64,000 bases of DNA. Origin: an uncultured Gallionellaceae bacterium. Its GTDB lineage: Bacteria; Pseudomonadota; Gammaproteobacteria; Burkholderiales; Gallionellaceae. The stretch spans positions 124,001 through 188,000 of the forward strand of contig CAINCU010000028.1 of NCBI GenBank assembly GCA_903847155.1, read 5' to 3'. The notes beneath the pieces were generated by a model. That model worked only from the letters and a program-made list of their open reading frames with translations, did not search any database and was not told the origin of the DNA. Of the stretch, positions 27,121 through 35,723 are shown one piece after another; position 1 is the first letter of the stretch, and each line of letters opens with the position of its first letter. The position numbers were made by a program, and so were the translations under genes.

Positions 27121-27155
27121 ATGAAGGTCTGCTCCAAGTAGGAGCAGACCTTCAT
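27121..27155. repeat. Perfect 15-bp inverted repeat hairpin
   Basis: ATGAAGGTCTGCTCC and GGAGCAGACCTTCAT are perfectly complementary around a five-base AAGTA loop. No T run follows on either strand, so it is not a standard intrinsic terminator. Confidence 0.7.
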
Positions 27156-27369
27156 TGACGCTTGGTACTCCGGCAGGAACTTGGCCGACCCGACCGCTCA
27201 CCTTAATAGATACGCATCCTGAGATACGCTAAGGGGGCACATGTGAACTGCACTTTACCGTTCCTTAATAACTCTGCTTATTGGTACACTGGCAATTAAT
27301 ATTAAAAGGGCACCGGATATTTCCTTCGAAGGATCCATACTCAGACTCAAGATACTCACGAATTTTCTT

Positions 27370-29499
27370 ATGGACCAGAAATTCACATTTCATTATTTGG
27401 CGATCATATTACTCGGCTGCGGCATCGTGCTCGCTGATTTTATCGGGGAGCGGGTCAACAACGAGCGTTATACCGTTGCAGTTCGTGCAGAGGTGCAGAA
27501 TCGTCTTGCCGAGACATGCGCTCGACTTGAAGGTAATCTGAATGGCAACATTTCGCTAGCGAAAGGCTTGGTTAGCGTCATCCACCTTGATCCCCACCTG
27601 ACCCAAGTCCAATTCGAGCAAGCCGCCCAGCCGCTTTTTCAGGGGCAAGCGGGCCTCCGCAACATTGGTGCAGCGCCGGATATGGTGATCCGTTTGATGT
27701 ACCCCCTCAAAGGGAACGAAAAAGCAATCGGCCTCAATTACCTCAAGATAGCCAGCCAATCCGAAGCGGCCCAGCGGGCTCGCGACACGCGTCAAATCGT
27801 GCTGGCGGGTCCTGTCCAACTCGTGCAGGGCGGCTTGGGGCTCGTGGCACGGCTGCCTGTCTTCATTCAGGGAAGTGGCGGACACGAACATTTCTGGGGG
27901 CTGGTAAGCGCGGTCATCAACGTCGAGGATCTCTTCCGCAAGAGTGGGCTTATGGACGACAAGCTGCCCATAGAGTTCAGCATTCGCGGCACGGATGGCA
28001 GGGGAGCGGAAGGTGGAGTGTTTTTCGGCCGACTTGAACTGTTTTCCGGAAATCCCGTGCTAGCTAACATCCCCTTGCCATATGGTTCCTGGCAAATTGC
28101 AGCGGTGCCTCGCGGCGGCTGGCCGGTTCAGGCTGATAACGTCTGGCAACTGCGGCTGAGTTTCCTGATGCTTATGTTTTTACTATCGGGTGCCTTCCTT
28201 GTGCTTATTCGCGCGCTGCGGGCCGCTTCTCTTGCCCAGGCGCGTGCCGAGGCCGCCAAGGTTCAGCTATCGGCAACGCTGGAAAACACCCCTAACGTCG
28301 CTATCCAATGGTATGACGAAACGGGCAAGGTGCTCTACTGGAACCTGGCCTCGGCAAAGCTGTTCGGGTGGTCGTCTATAGAAGCCATCGGCAAGACACT
28401 CGCCGATCTTATCTGCACCCCCGAGGCAGCAGCCAATTTCCTTAAGACTCTCAACACGATCAGCGAAACCGGCCAACCCATCGGACCCTATGAATCCCAA
28501 TTCCGCAATAGGAATGGACGCACAGGCTGGGTTCTTTCCACCACTTTTGGCATCCCAATAGAAGGCGGCCGTCTTTGCTTCGTCTGCATGGATGTGGACA
28601 TCACCGAGCGTAAAGCGGCCGAGGATAAACTGCGCAAGTTTTCCACTGTCATTGAGCAAAGCCCAGCTTCTATCGTCATTACCGATCTGGACGGCACGAT
28701 AGAGTACGTCAATCCCGGATTCGTGACTGCGACTGGTTATGAACGGGATGAAGCGATTGGATGCAACCCACGTATTCTCAAATCAGAGCTGACCCCAATC
28801 GAAACTTTTAGGGAGATGTGGCAGTCGCTTACCAGCGGGAAAGTCTGGCACGGTGAACTGGTTAACAAGCGCAAGAATGGAGAGCCATTTTGGGAAGATG
28901 CCTATCTGTCACCCGTGAAAAATGCGGCTGGCGTCACGACTCATTATGTTGCGGTGAAAACCGAAATCACCAAACGCAAGCGGGCCGAAGAGGCTCTGCG
29001 CCAAAATGAGTCGAGATTCCGCTATATGCTGAAGACCAGCCCCATCGCGGTGCGTATTGCCAGCTCATTAGGTCGCAAGGTGCTTTTTGCTAACCAGCGT
29101 TATGCCGAACTGATCGACTTGCAACCGGAACAGGTGATAGGGGCTGATCCGAAGGGCTACTATTCAAATCCACAGGATTATGAAGATGTGCTTCTGCATC
29201 TGTCCCAGGGTGAAAACGTTACCAATAAGCTGGTCGAACTGATCATTCCCGGCGGAAAGTTGAAATGGGCGCTTGCATCCTACCTTAACGTGGAATATGA
29301 GAATGAATCCGCCGTTCTGGGGTGGTTTTACGATATTACCGAGCGCAGGCAGGCGGAAATGGCGCTTCAACAAAGCGAGGCCACTTCTCGGGCGTTAATC
29401 AATGCCACTGCGGAAACGGCGATGCTGGTTGATGAAAACGGAACATTGATTGCCATCAACGAAGTTGGGCGCACATCGTTTGCGAAAAGAACAGGTTGA
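27370..29499 (+). CDS. CHASE/PAS sensor half of a frameshifted diguanylate cyclase
   Basis: The 709-residue frame starts with a membrane segment (about 10-28), an extracytoplasmic CHASE-like sensor (about 35-260, with GLRNIGAAPDMVIRLMYPL), a second membrane segment (LSFLMLMFLLSGAFLVL), then PAS domains at roughly 295-420, 425-545 and 550-665 and the start of a fourth. It ends early after INEVGRTSFAKRTG. Removing one G from the GGG at 29467-29469 gives EVGAHRLRKEQVEIIGRNFY and continues into the next frame. The whole gene would be 27370-31105, about 1245 residues. No clear ribosome-binding site is seen. Confidence 0.85.
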   Translation: MDQKFTFHYLAIILLGCGIVLADFIGERVNNERYTVAVRAEVQNRLAETCARLEGNLNGNISLAKGLVSVIHLDPHLTQVQFEQAAQPLFQGQAGLRNIGAAPDMVIRLMYPLKGNEKAIGLNYLKIASQSEAAQRARDTRQIVLAGPVQLVQGGLGLVARLPVFIQGSGGHEHFWGLVSAVINVEDLFRKSGLMDDKLPIEFSIRGTDGRGAEGGVFFGRLELFSGNPVLANIPLPYGSWQIAAVPRGGWPVQADNVWQLRLSFLMLMFLLSGAFLVLIRALRAASLAQARAEAAKVQLSATLENTPNVAIQWYDETGKVLYWNLASAKLFGWSSIEAIGKTLADLICTPEAAANFLKTLNTISETGQPIGPYESQFRNRNGRTGWVLSTTFGIPIEGGRLCFVCMDVDITERKAAEDKLRKFSTVIEQSPASIVITDLDGTIEYVNPGFVTATGYERDEAIGCNPRILKSELTPIETFREMWQSLTSGKVWHGELVNKRKNGEPFWEDAYLSPVKNAAGVTTHYVAVKTEITKRKRAEEALRQNESRFRYMLKTSPIAVRIASSLGRKVLFANQRYAELIDLQPEQVIGADPKGYYSNPQDYEDVLLHLSQGENVTNKLVELIIPGGKLKWALASYLNVEYENESAVLGWFYDITERRQAEMALQQSEATSRALINATAETAMLVDENGTLIAINEVGRTSFAKRTG

Positions 29500-31105
29500 A
29501 ATCATTGGCAGGAATTTCTACGAGCTCTTGCCGCCGGATCTTGCACAGTCGCGCAAAGTATTCGCCCGTCAGGTGTTCCAGTCCGGAAAGGCATCCCATC
29601 TACAGGATGTCCGCAATGGCATTCATTTCGATATCAATCTTTATCCGATTTTTGATGCCGGTGGCAAGGTCGTTAATCTTGCGGTCTATGCTGCGGATGT
29701 CACAGAGCAGCGCCAGTTGCAGGGGATAGACCAGCTCTTTCACGGCATCGATCAGCAAGTATTGCGGGGCCAGCCCATAGACGAGGTTTTCAAGTACGTT
29801 TGCGCGGAAGTGACAAGAATATTCGGCTATCCCTATGCGTGGATTGGCCGCAAGGAAGAAGGTGGAATGGTTGCGGTCTGCGCCGGAGCAGGCCCGGCTT
29901 CGGAATTTCGCGACGAACTGGAGCGGGGCGGAATACGCTGGGATGGTGCGTCGCAACGCAAAGGGCCCACATGCATGTCCATCAGAACCGGGCAAGCGCA
30001 GGTATTCAATGTTTCAGACACCGGTCTTCAGGCCTGGCATGAAGCCGCTAAACGCCACAAATTCAAAACCATCCTGGGACTTCCACTCATCATCCGGGGC
30101 GAAATCTACGGGGCCTTTACGCTCTATTCCCAGCACGAGCACGGCTTTGATCAGCCCGACGTACTGCAACGTCTGTCAGGTATCGTCAGTCGGCTTTGCG
30201 TTGCCATGGAAACGGCCATGGATCAACAGCAACTCATGTTGCTGGGCTCCGCCCTGTCGGCCACGGCCAATGGCGTTTTCATTACGGACAAGACGGGAAG
30301 CATCCAGTGGGTGAACCGGGCGTTTACTGACTTGACCGGCTATGGCGAGAGGGAAGCACTAGGTGCGACGCCCCATATCCTCAATTCCGGCAAACAGGAT
30401 TCCGCCTTCTATGCAAAGCTTTGGCAGACGATTTCGCGCGGTGAAGTATGGCGCAACGAGTTGGTAGACCGGCGCAAGGACGGGTCGAATTTATTTGTCC
30501 GGCAGACGATCACGCCCATCAGTGATGCAGGGGAAATATCGCACTACATTGCCATCCTGGAGGACATTTCTGCCGAGAAAAAGGCTGAGGCCCGTATTGC
30601 ACATATGGCGCATTACGATTCACTCACCAAACTGCCCAACCGCGCCCTGTTCCTTGATCGCCTGCAACAGGCGCTGGCATCGGCGAAGCGTGCGAGTCAC
30701 CCCGCTGCACTGATGTTCCTGGATCTGGATCGCTTCAAGTCAGTGAACGATACGCTCGGTCACCATGCGGGTGATCTGCTGTTGCAACAAGTCGCTGAGA
30801 GGCTCAGAGGATGTGTACGGGAATCGGATACCGTGTCCCGCCTTGCTGGTGATGAATTTACCGTGATTTTGCCTGTGATAACAGTGAGAGAGGATGTGGT
30901 CAGGGTTGCAGAAAAGATCATCGCTGCTTTTGCCACCCCATTTGATCTTGATGGGCATGAGGTTTCCATGTCCACGAGTATTGGTATTGCCTTGTTCCCA
31001 AAGGACGCAACGGATGAACACGACATTCTGAAGCGGGCTGATTTGGCAATGTACGAGGCCAAGGCAGGAGGACGTAACAAAGTTGCTTTCTTTAAACAGA
31101 AATAG
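29450..31105 (+). CDS. PAS-GAF-PAS-GGDEF half of the same frameshifted diguanylate cyclase
   Basis: This frame encodes the rest of the fourth PAS domain, a GAF domain (about residues 90-260), a PAS/PAC pair (about 265-385) and a GGDEF domain. The active-site motif is AGDEF (near 464) preceded exactly five residues earlier by the inhibitory I-site RESD, so c-di-GMP synthesis with product inhibition is expected if it is made. There is no EAL domain. The nominal TTG start is only the frame limit: natural translation would come from 27370 but for the extra G. It is either a real phase-variable or pseudogenised sensor, or a sequencing error. Confidence 0.82.
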   Translation: MPSTKLGAHRLRKEQVEIIGRNFYELLPPDLAQSRKVFARQVFQSGKASHLQDVRNGIHFDINLYPIFDAGGKVVNLAVYAADVTEQRQLQGIDQLFHGIDQQVLRGQPIDEVFKYVCAEVTRIFGYPYAWIGRKEEGGMVAVCAGAGPASEFRDELERGGIRWDGASQRKGPTCMSIRTGQAQVFNVSDTGLQAWHEAAKRHKFKTILGLPLIIRGEIYGAFTLYSQHEHGFDQPDVLQRLSGIVSRLCVAMETAMDQQQLMLLGSALSATANGVFITDKTGSIQWVNRAFTDLTGYGEREALGATPHILNSGKQDSAFYAKLWQTISRGEVWRNELVDRRKDGSNLFVRQTITPISDAGEISHYIAILEDISAEKKAEARIAHMAHYDSLTKLPNRALFLDRLQQALASAKRASHPAALMFLDLDRFKSVNDTLGHHAGDLLLQQVAERLRGCVRESDTVSRLAGDEFTVILPVITVREDVVRVAEKIIAAFATPFDLDGHEVSMSTSIGIALFPKDATDEHDILKRADLAMYEAKAGGRNKVAFFKQK

Positions 31106-31427
31106 CATATCTAATATTTTCTGCTTAGGAGTACTGTCTCCGCAGTAATCCTCCTTGCTCTGACAGTCAATTGTGGCAGGCGAGCAGCCCGATACTTGAC
31201 CTTCACGACCGTCCTACACAGCCGTACTACGGCCAGTGGGCTTCTATAGGTCATATGACACTTGTGGGTCGGTTGTGAGAGTTGACCAACGACTGTTCAG
31301 AGCAATGAAAATTTCCTGATTCGCTAATAAGTGAGCTGCCCGATTGCGGACATTGGCGAACTCACACTATCAACCCTATGCGGCCTGTCCGCAGGTTCGT
31401 CATGAAGGACCGCCCGGCCAGAGCCGG
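31106..31427. other. Gene-free spacer between the GGDEF gene and the response regulator
   Basis: These 320 bases separate two convergent units. AGGAGTACTG/CAGTAATCCT near 31127-31150 could form an imperfect hairpin, and CGAGCAGCCCGATAC at about 31180 resembles the dispersed repeat family. No gene is supported. Confidence 0.4.
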
Positions 31428-32789
31428 TCAGGCATCGTCAATTTCGTAGCTCTTAAGCTTGCGCCACAGGGAAACGCGGCTAATCCCCAGCATCTGCGCG
31501 GCAACAGTTTGGTTTCCATCTGCCTCGTTAAGAACCCAGCGGATATAGGCTTCTTCCTGCACTTCGAGGGAGGGAATGCGCCCCTCTTTCTTCCTGAATA
31601 GGTGCGTACCGGATTCGCGCAATTTCTCTGGCAAGTGCGCGACCTCGATGGAATGGCCGGTATTGATCGCTACCCCGCGCTCGATTATGTTTTCCAGTTC
31701 GCGCACATTACCGGGAAAGTCATGGTTTTCCAGAAGAGAGATTGCTTCCGACGAAATATTGGTGATCTCCTTCTTCATCAGCATGGCGAACTTATTCAGG
31801 AAATAATAGCTGAGCAGGGCCACATCCCCTTTGCGCTCGCATAGGGGCGGAATGTGGAAGTTAACGACGTTGAGCCGGAAGAATAAGTCCTGGCGAAACG
31901 AGCCATCCTTGGTGAAGACCGCAATGTCGCGGTTGGTGGCAGCGATATAGCGCGCGTCTGTCTTGACCGGCGCGGTACCGCCCAAGCGCAGCACTTCATG
32001 TTCCTGAATCACGCGCAGCAATTTGACCTGCATCGCCGGCGACATCTCGGTAATCTCGTCGAGGAATAGTGTGCCGCCCTGGGCCGATTCGATCAGCCCT
32101 TTTTTCAGCGTCAGTGCTCCGGTGAAGGCACCTTTCTCGTGGCCGAACATTTCGTTGGACAGCAGCTCCTCACCGAATGCACCGCAGTTTACCGCCAGGA
32201 AGGGGCTTTCAGCACGGTCGCTGTTGTAGTGCAGGTAGCGCGCGAACAGTTCCTTGCCCGTGCCGGAGTCGCCGGTGATGAGTACTTTGCAGTCGGTCGG
32301 CGCCACCTGCCGAGCCATTTCCAGCAGCTTCAGCATGGCCGTATCCTGAGTGATGATCTTGACCTTGCCTTCATAGCCTTCTATCTGTTCGCGTAACTGA
32401 CTGTTTTCGCGCTTCAAGCGGATTTTTTTCAGTGCTTCATCGACCACCTTGCGCACATCGTCAAGCCGGAAGGGCTTGACGATGTAATAAAAAGCGCCTC
32501 GCTTCATGGCCTCCACCGCCGATTCCGGAGATGCATAGCCAGTGATCATGATTACCTCGGTATCCGGGCTGCGCTCACGACACTTTTTCAGCACCTGCAT
32601 GCCGTCCACTTTTTCCATTCTGAGATCCGTCAGCACCACGTCGAACGACTGGTTCTCAATCCAGCCCAAGGCGGTGGCTCCGCTCTGGGTTCCAGCAACA
32701 TCATAACCTTCCTTGGTCATGACATGGATGAGGCTCTTCAGTGCAATTTTCTCGTCCTCGACGATCAAGAGTTTTCCCTTGCTTTGCAT
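31428..32789 (-). CDS. Sigma-54-dependent response regulator (NtrC family)
   Basis: The 453-residue product has a receiver domain with phosphoacceptor Asp near 55 (VVLTDLRMEK) and switch Lys in YIVKPFR. The AAA+ domain has Walker A GDSGTGKE, the sigma-54 contact loop GAFTGA and Walker B GGTLFLDEI. The Fis-type helix-turn-helix is at the C-terminus (GNQTVAAQMLGISRVSLWRKL). The ATG at 32789 lies eight bases after the kinase stop with AAAGGA upstream, so the two form one operon. The plausible target is the sigma-54 promoter at 34526-34541. Confidence 0.93.
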   Translation of the reverse strand: MQSKGKLLIVEDEKIALKSLIHVMTKEGYDVAGTQSGATALGWIENQSFDVVLTDLRMEKVDGMQVLKKCRERSPDTEVIMITGYASPESAVEAMKRGAFYYIVKPFRLDDVRKVVDEALKKIRLKRENSQLREQIEGYEGKVKIITQDTAMLKLLEMARQVAPTDCKVLITGDSGTGKELFARYLHYNSDRAESPFLAVNCGAFGEELLSNEMFGHEKGAFTGALTLKKGLIESAQGGTLFLDEITEMSPAMQVKLLRVIQEHEVLRLGGTAPVKTDARYIAATNRDIAVFTKDGSFRQDLFFRLNVVNFHIPPLCERKGDVALLSYYFLNKFAMLMKKEITNISSEAISLLENHDFPGNVRELENIIERGVAINTGHSIEVAHLPEKLRESGTHLFRKKEGRIPSLEVQEEAYIRWVLNEADGNQTVAAQMLGISRVSLWRKLKSYEIDDA

Positions 32790-32797
32790 GTTTTCCT

Positions 32798-34303
32798 TTA
32801 CTTGCTTGCTTTGTCGACGCTTTGCAGTGGCAGTCGGATATGGAACACTGTTCCCCGTCCAACTTCACTCTCGACCGAAATGCAGCCGCTATGTTCCTCG
32901 ATGATCTCGTACACGATGAACAGCCCAAGTCCCATACCGCGTCCGACATCCTTGGTGGTGAAAAATGGGTCGAAAATGCGCGGCAAAATCTCATCTGTAA
33001 TACCCGGGCCGTTGTCGCGTATCTCGATGTCCACCGCATCCCCGCCATGAAAACATTTACCGAGCGATTTGTCGCCCTCGTCGAGCCGGGACACGGCACT
33101 ATCGCTGCTCAGATGCCGCTTGGCAGCGCTGATGCTGATTTCACCAGTTTCGCCCATCGCCTCTAGCGCATTTTTGATAAGGTTGATAAAGGCCTGTTCC
33201 AGCCTCTGCCGGTCCGCTGGGAGCGCGATGTCGGCTGAAATCTCGGCCACAATTCGCACATCGGAGGCAGTTTCGCCCCTGAGAAACAGGATGACCTCGT
33301 CGAACAGGGGTGCCAACAGCACGTTTTTACGTTTGGCCGGTTTGTCGCGGGCAAAATCCAGCAGCGCACAAACGATGTTGTGCGCCCTTTCCGTCTGCTC
33401 CTCGATTTGTTGTAGCAGTTCCTTGCGCCGCGCCGCGTCGCTTTCCTCGACCTCCTCCAGCAGGATCTGGGTCGAGAGAAAAGTATTCGAGAGCGGATTA
33501 TTTAGTTCGTGCGCCACGCCTGCCAACATGGTGCCCAGTGAGGCAAGTTTCTCGGAGCGCAGGAGGATTTTCTGGCGCAGTTCGAGCTCGCCCAGCATGT
33601 GATTGAAGGCCTGAGTGATGGAAATGATCTCCCGATCTTCTGAAAGTGTGGAGAGCCTGTCCAGCTTGCCGCTGGAAACCGCCTCCACACAGCTATCCAT
33701 GTGCTTGAGTGGACGAACTACCATACGCGACAGCGCCCAGCCTATCGCGATCATCAGCAGTGAGAGCAATACGATCGAAGATAATAGGATGGAGCGGAAT
33801 CGATCCAGAGAGGCGCGAATCCTGCGTCTTTCCGTCCCTGCCATCTCTTCGGCGATGGTAACGACATCCTTGCCAGCTTTCCTGATCTGCGCATCCAGCA
33901 ACTCGGTTTGCCCTGCGTCTGTTGTGCCCGTACCGGCGTACTCATCCATAAGTGCGAGGTAGGCCCGGATATCGTTCTGCAGCGCCGAAATCCGAGGTGC
34001 TGAGGCAAGCTTGGCGAAATCCGCAGTATTGCTCTCAATCAGGTCGATCACCTTGACGGCATAGCGCTTGCTCTCCTGCAGGTCAGCCTCTTGGCGATAA
34101 AGGAAATAATTTTTCTCGAAACGCCTGATTTCCAATGTGGCGTCAAATAGCTCCGTAATGTGCTCACCAAGTACGACCTTATCGTCGATCAGGCGCAGTT
34201 CGAGAAAGGTGAATAAGGAGAGCGCAACAATCAGCAGCGCCATGACGTAATAGCCCAGATAGCCGAGCGTGATTTTCTGGCGGAGCGAGGACTGGAGCTT
34301 CAT
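32798..34303 (-). CDS. Membrane sensor histidine kinase
   Basis: The 501-residue product has a first membrane segment (about 15-35), a roughly 130-residue all-helical periplasmic sensor, a second segment (about 170-190), a HAMP linker (MVVRPLKHMDS), a dimerisation H box (GVAHELNNPLSN, His near 264) and a catalytic domain with N box NLIKNALEAMG, G1 DNGPGITDEIL, F box DPFFTTK and G2 GMGLGLFIV. It belongs to the NtrB/ZraS-like class that pairs with sigma-54 regulators. It is upstream of and cotranscribed with the regulator. The signal is unknown. Confidence 0.92.
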   Translation of the reverse strand: MKLQSSLRQKITLGYLGYYVMALLIVALSLFTFLELRLIDDKVVLGEHITELFDATLEIRRFEKNYFLYRQEADLQESKRYAVKVIDLIESNTADFAKLASAPRISALQNDIRAYLALMDEYAGTGTTDAGQTELLDAQIRKAGKDVVTIAEEMAGTERRRIRASLDRFRSILLSSIVLLSLLMIAIGWALSRMVVRPLKHMDSCVEAVSSGKLDRLSTLSEDREIISITQAFNHMLGELELRQKILLRSEKLASLGTMLAGVAHELNNPLSNTFLSTQILLEEVEESDAARRKELLQQIEEQTERAHNIVCALLDFARDKPAKRKNVLLAPLFDEVILFLRGETASDVRIVAEISADIALPADRQRLEQAFINLIKNALEAMGETGEISISAAKRHLSSDSAVSRLDEGDKSLGKCFHGGDAVDIEIRDNGPGITDEILPRIFDPFFTTKDVGRGMGLGLFIVYEIIEEHSGCISVESEVGRGTVFHIRLPLQSVDKASK

Positions 34304-34310
34304 GTTTTTA

Positions 34311-34340
34311 TGTTGCTACAAATTGTTACATTAAGCAACA
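34311..34340. promoter_or_regulatory. Inverted repeat upstream of the kinase start, possible operator
   Basis: TGTTGCT (34311-34317) and AGCAACA (34334-34340) face each other across 16 bases, eight bases before the kinase ATG. The position suggests autoregulation of the kinase-regulator operon or an enhancer site for the divergent small gene. Binding is inferred only. Confidence 0.4.
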
Positions 34341-34405
34341 CCCAAAGATTGCACTGAAACAGCAGGGATTTAACTGGTATCCGCTTACAGCACTGCATCC
34401 TGCTG

Positions 34406-34421
34406 CATATTCCGGAATATG
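34406..34421. promoter_or_regulatory. 16-bp perfect palindrome, candidate enhancer for the sigma-54 regulator
   Basis: CATATTCCGGAATATG is a perfect palindrome centred about 115 bases upstream of the -24 GG of the sigma-54 promoter, the usual distance for NtrC-type upstream activating sites. Confidence 0.5.
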
Positions 34422-34525
34422 GTGCGCAAGCGCATTACAAAATGCAACAGTACGGCTGATTTCTTGCGGCTAGGGTTATGAAAGATAATTACACTAAAAC
34501 AACATATTACCAAGAAAGTATGGCA

Positions 34526-34541
34526 TGGCATGGAAGATGCT
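34526..34541 (+). promoter_or_regulatory. Sigma-54 (-24/-12) promoter
   Basis: TGGCATGGAAGATGCT matches the TGGCAYR-N4-TTGCW consensus, with GG (34527-34528) and GC (34539-34540) exactly 10 bases apart. It faces the 58-codon gene 60 bases downstream and lies beside a sigma-54 activator gene. Confidence 0.75.
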
Positions 34542-34600
34542 GAATAATATTTGTGTATTTGTTACGGACAAGATAAACATATCTTAATTAAGGAGCTATC

Positions 34601-34777
34601 GTGTACAACTTTTTTACCAAACTTAATAACATGCTCAATGCCATTGTATTTGCCGAAGCGGGCGACTTTGAGGCGGTAAAGCAAATTCTTCAGGCGCAGA
34701 ATAATCATGCACAAGTGTCTGTGGATAAGGAATCCAAGGGAATCTCTGACGATCATCTGGAGCTTCCGGTATTTTAA
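34601..34777 (+). CDS. 58-residue protein behind a sigma-54 promoter
   Basis: A GTG start with AGGAG five bases upstream opens VYNFFTKLNNMLNAIVFAEA, then GDFEAVKQILQAQNNHAQ and a polar tail ending in ELPVF. The N-terminal 35 residues form a predicted amphipathic helix pair (AIVFAEAGDFEAVKQIL); there is no signal peptide or Cys. I do not recognise a family. The strong ribosome-binding site and promoter argue that it is real. It is probably the main output of the adjacent kinase/regulator pair and could act as a small stress or regulatory protein. Confidence 0.68.
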   Translation: MYNFFTKLNNMLNAIVFAEAGDFEAVKQILQAQNNHAQVSVDKESKGISDDHLELPVF

Positions 34778-34839
34778 TCGGAAACTTGTAAACACCTGTT
34801 ACTCCTGCGCCAAGGAATTCTGCTGACGACTTGTCCGGT

Positions 34840-35175
34840 TTATTCCTTTGGCACAGACTCTTCTTGCTTGTGTTTGCTTCCGCAGCCGCTGCTCATCTCG
34901 GCTTGGGATTTCTCACGTTCTTCCGCGGTCATATTTTTCAGATGGTGGTGATGCATGCGCTTGTGCATGCCGCCATGCCCGCGAAAGCCGCCGAACAGAA
35001 TCTTGCTCAGCACCAGCACGCCCATCGCCTGCACGTAGCTGATCTCTTTGATGCCAACAAACAGGTTCGGCAGCAGCCAGTTCCATAGTGCCATCACTAC
35101 CCAGCTAATTGCTGCAATCCCCCCCACCACCAGCACAGCGATCTTCCAGCATTTCATGTTTCCGTGCATACACAT
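34840..35175 (-). CDS. Small membrane protein with a His-rich cytosolic stretch
   Basis: The 111-residue product has two predicted membrane segments (IAVLVVGGIAAISWVVMALW and a weaker one around QAMGVLVLSKILFGG). A His/Met cluster follows (FRGHGGMHKRMHHHHLKNM), then an acidic polar tail with one Cys (SSGCGSK). AAGGAG precedes the ATG at 35175. It sits 12 bases downstream of the decayed ECF sigma gene, so it was probably that gene's operon partner. A metal-related role is suggested only by the histidines. No family name is certain. Confidence 0.6.
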   Translation of the reverse strand: MCMHGNMKCWKIAVLVVGGIAAISWVVMALWNWLLPNLFVGIKEISYVQAMGVLVLSKILFGGFRGHGGMHKRMHHHHLKNMTAEEREKSQAEMSSGCGSKHKQEESVPKE

Positions 35176-35187
35176 TGCAGTTCTCCT

Positions 35188-35512
35188 TTAAAGAAAGAAT
35201 TCATCATAAATCGTTTGCAAACGCGACCGTAGGTGCAACACCGCGTAGCGTTTGCGCGCAAAAAGTGTGCTCAAAACTACACCGATTACTGCCGCCAACT
35301 CCTTGAAGCTCATCCCGTCCAACTCGTGCGATGAACACCTCGCGTTGCTCTTGTGGCAATTCTTCGAGCACGGCAAGCAGTTCCTGCAGCAACACGCCGC
35401 GCGCATATCCCGCTTCCTGCCCAGCATCCGACACGTGCTGCCGGATGAAATGGCGCAACCGCCTCGTTCGCGCGACACCGCGTCAATGATGTGTTTATCC
35501 TGCTCGACCATC
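35188..35512 (-). pseudogene. Decayed ECF-type RNA polymerase sigma factor
   Basis: Pieces of one ECF sigma factor appear in two frames: EQDKHIIDAVSRERG (frame 1), then RLRHFIRQHVSDAGQEAGYA and LLQELLAVLEELPQEQREVF (frame 2), then HELDGMSFKELAAVIG and ARKRYAVLHLRSRLQTIYDE (frame 1 again). The first junction lacks one base, the second lacks two. Sigma region 2 (about 80 or more residues between RQHV and SDAG) is deleted, so a working sigma factor is impossible. Region 4 with its helix-turn-helix is well preserved. Confidence 0.8.
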
Positions 35513-35723
35513 AGCGCATGCGGGGCGTATCCATGCCCGTAGAGACGATTATTGCCGGGAAATATTGTAGGGATCAAAATGTTTGCGGAATATACCCGAT
35601 GCTTTATACGCGGCAAAGTTAGATTATATGCTCACCAGAAAGCCAATGAATACGCCAATCTCCATCAAGTGCCTATGGCGGGTGTTTCCATAAAGTCTAT
35701 GCAAAAATGGTTGTTGGCGACTG

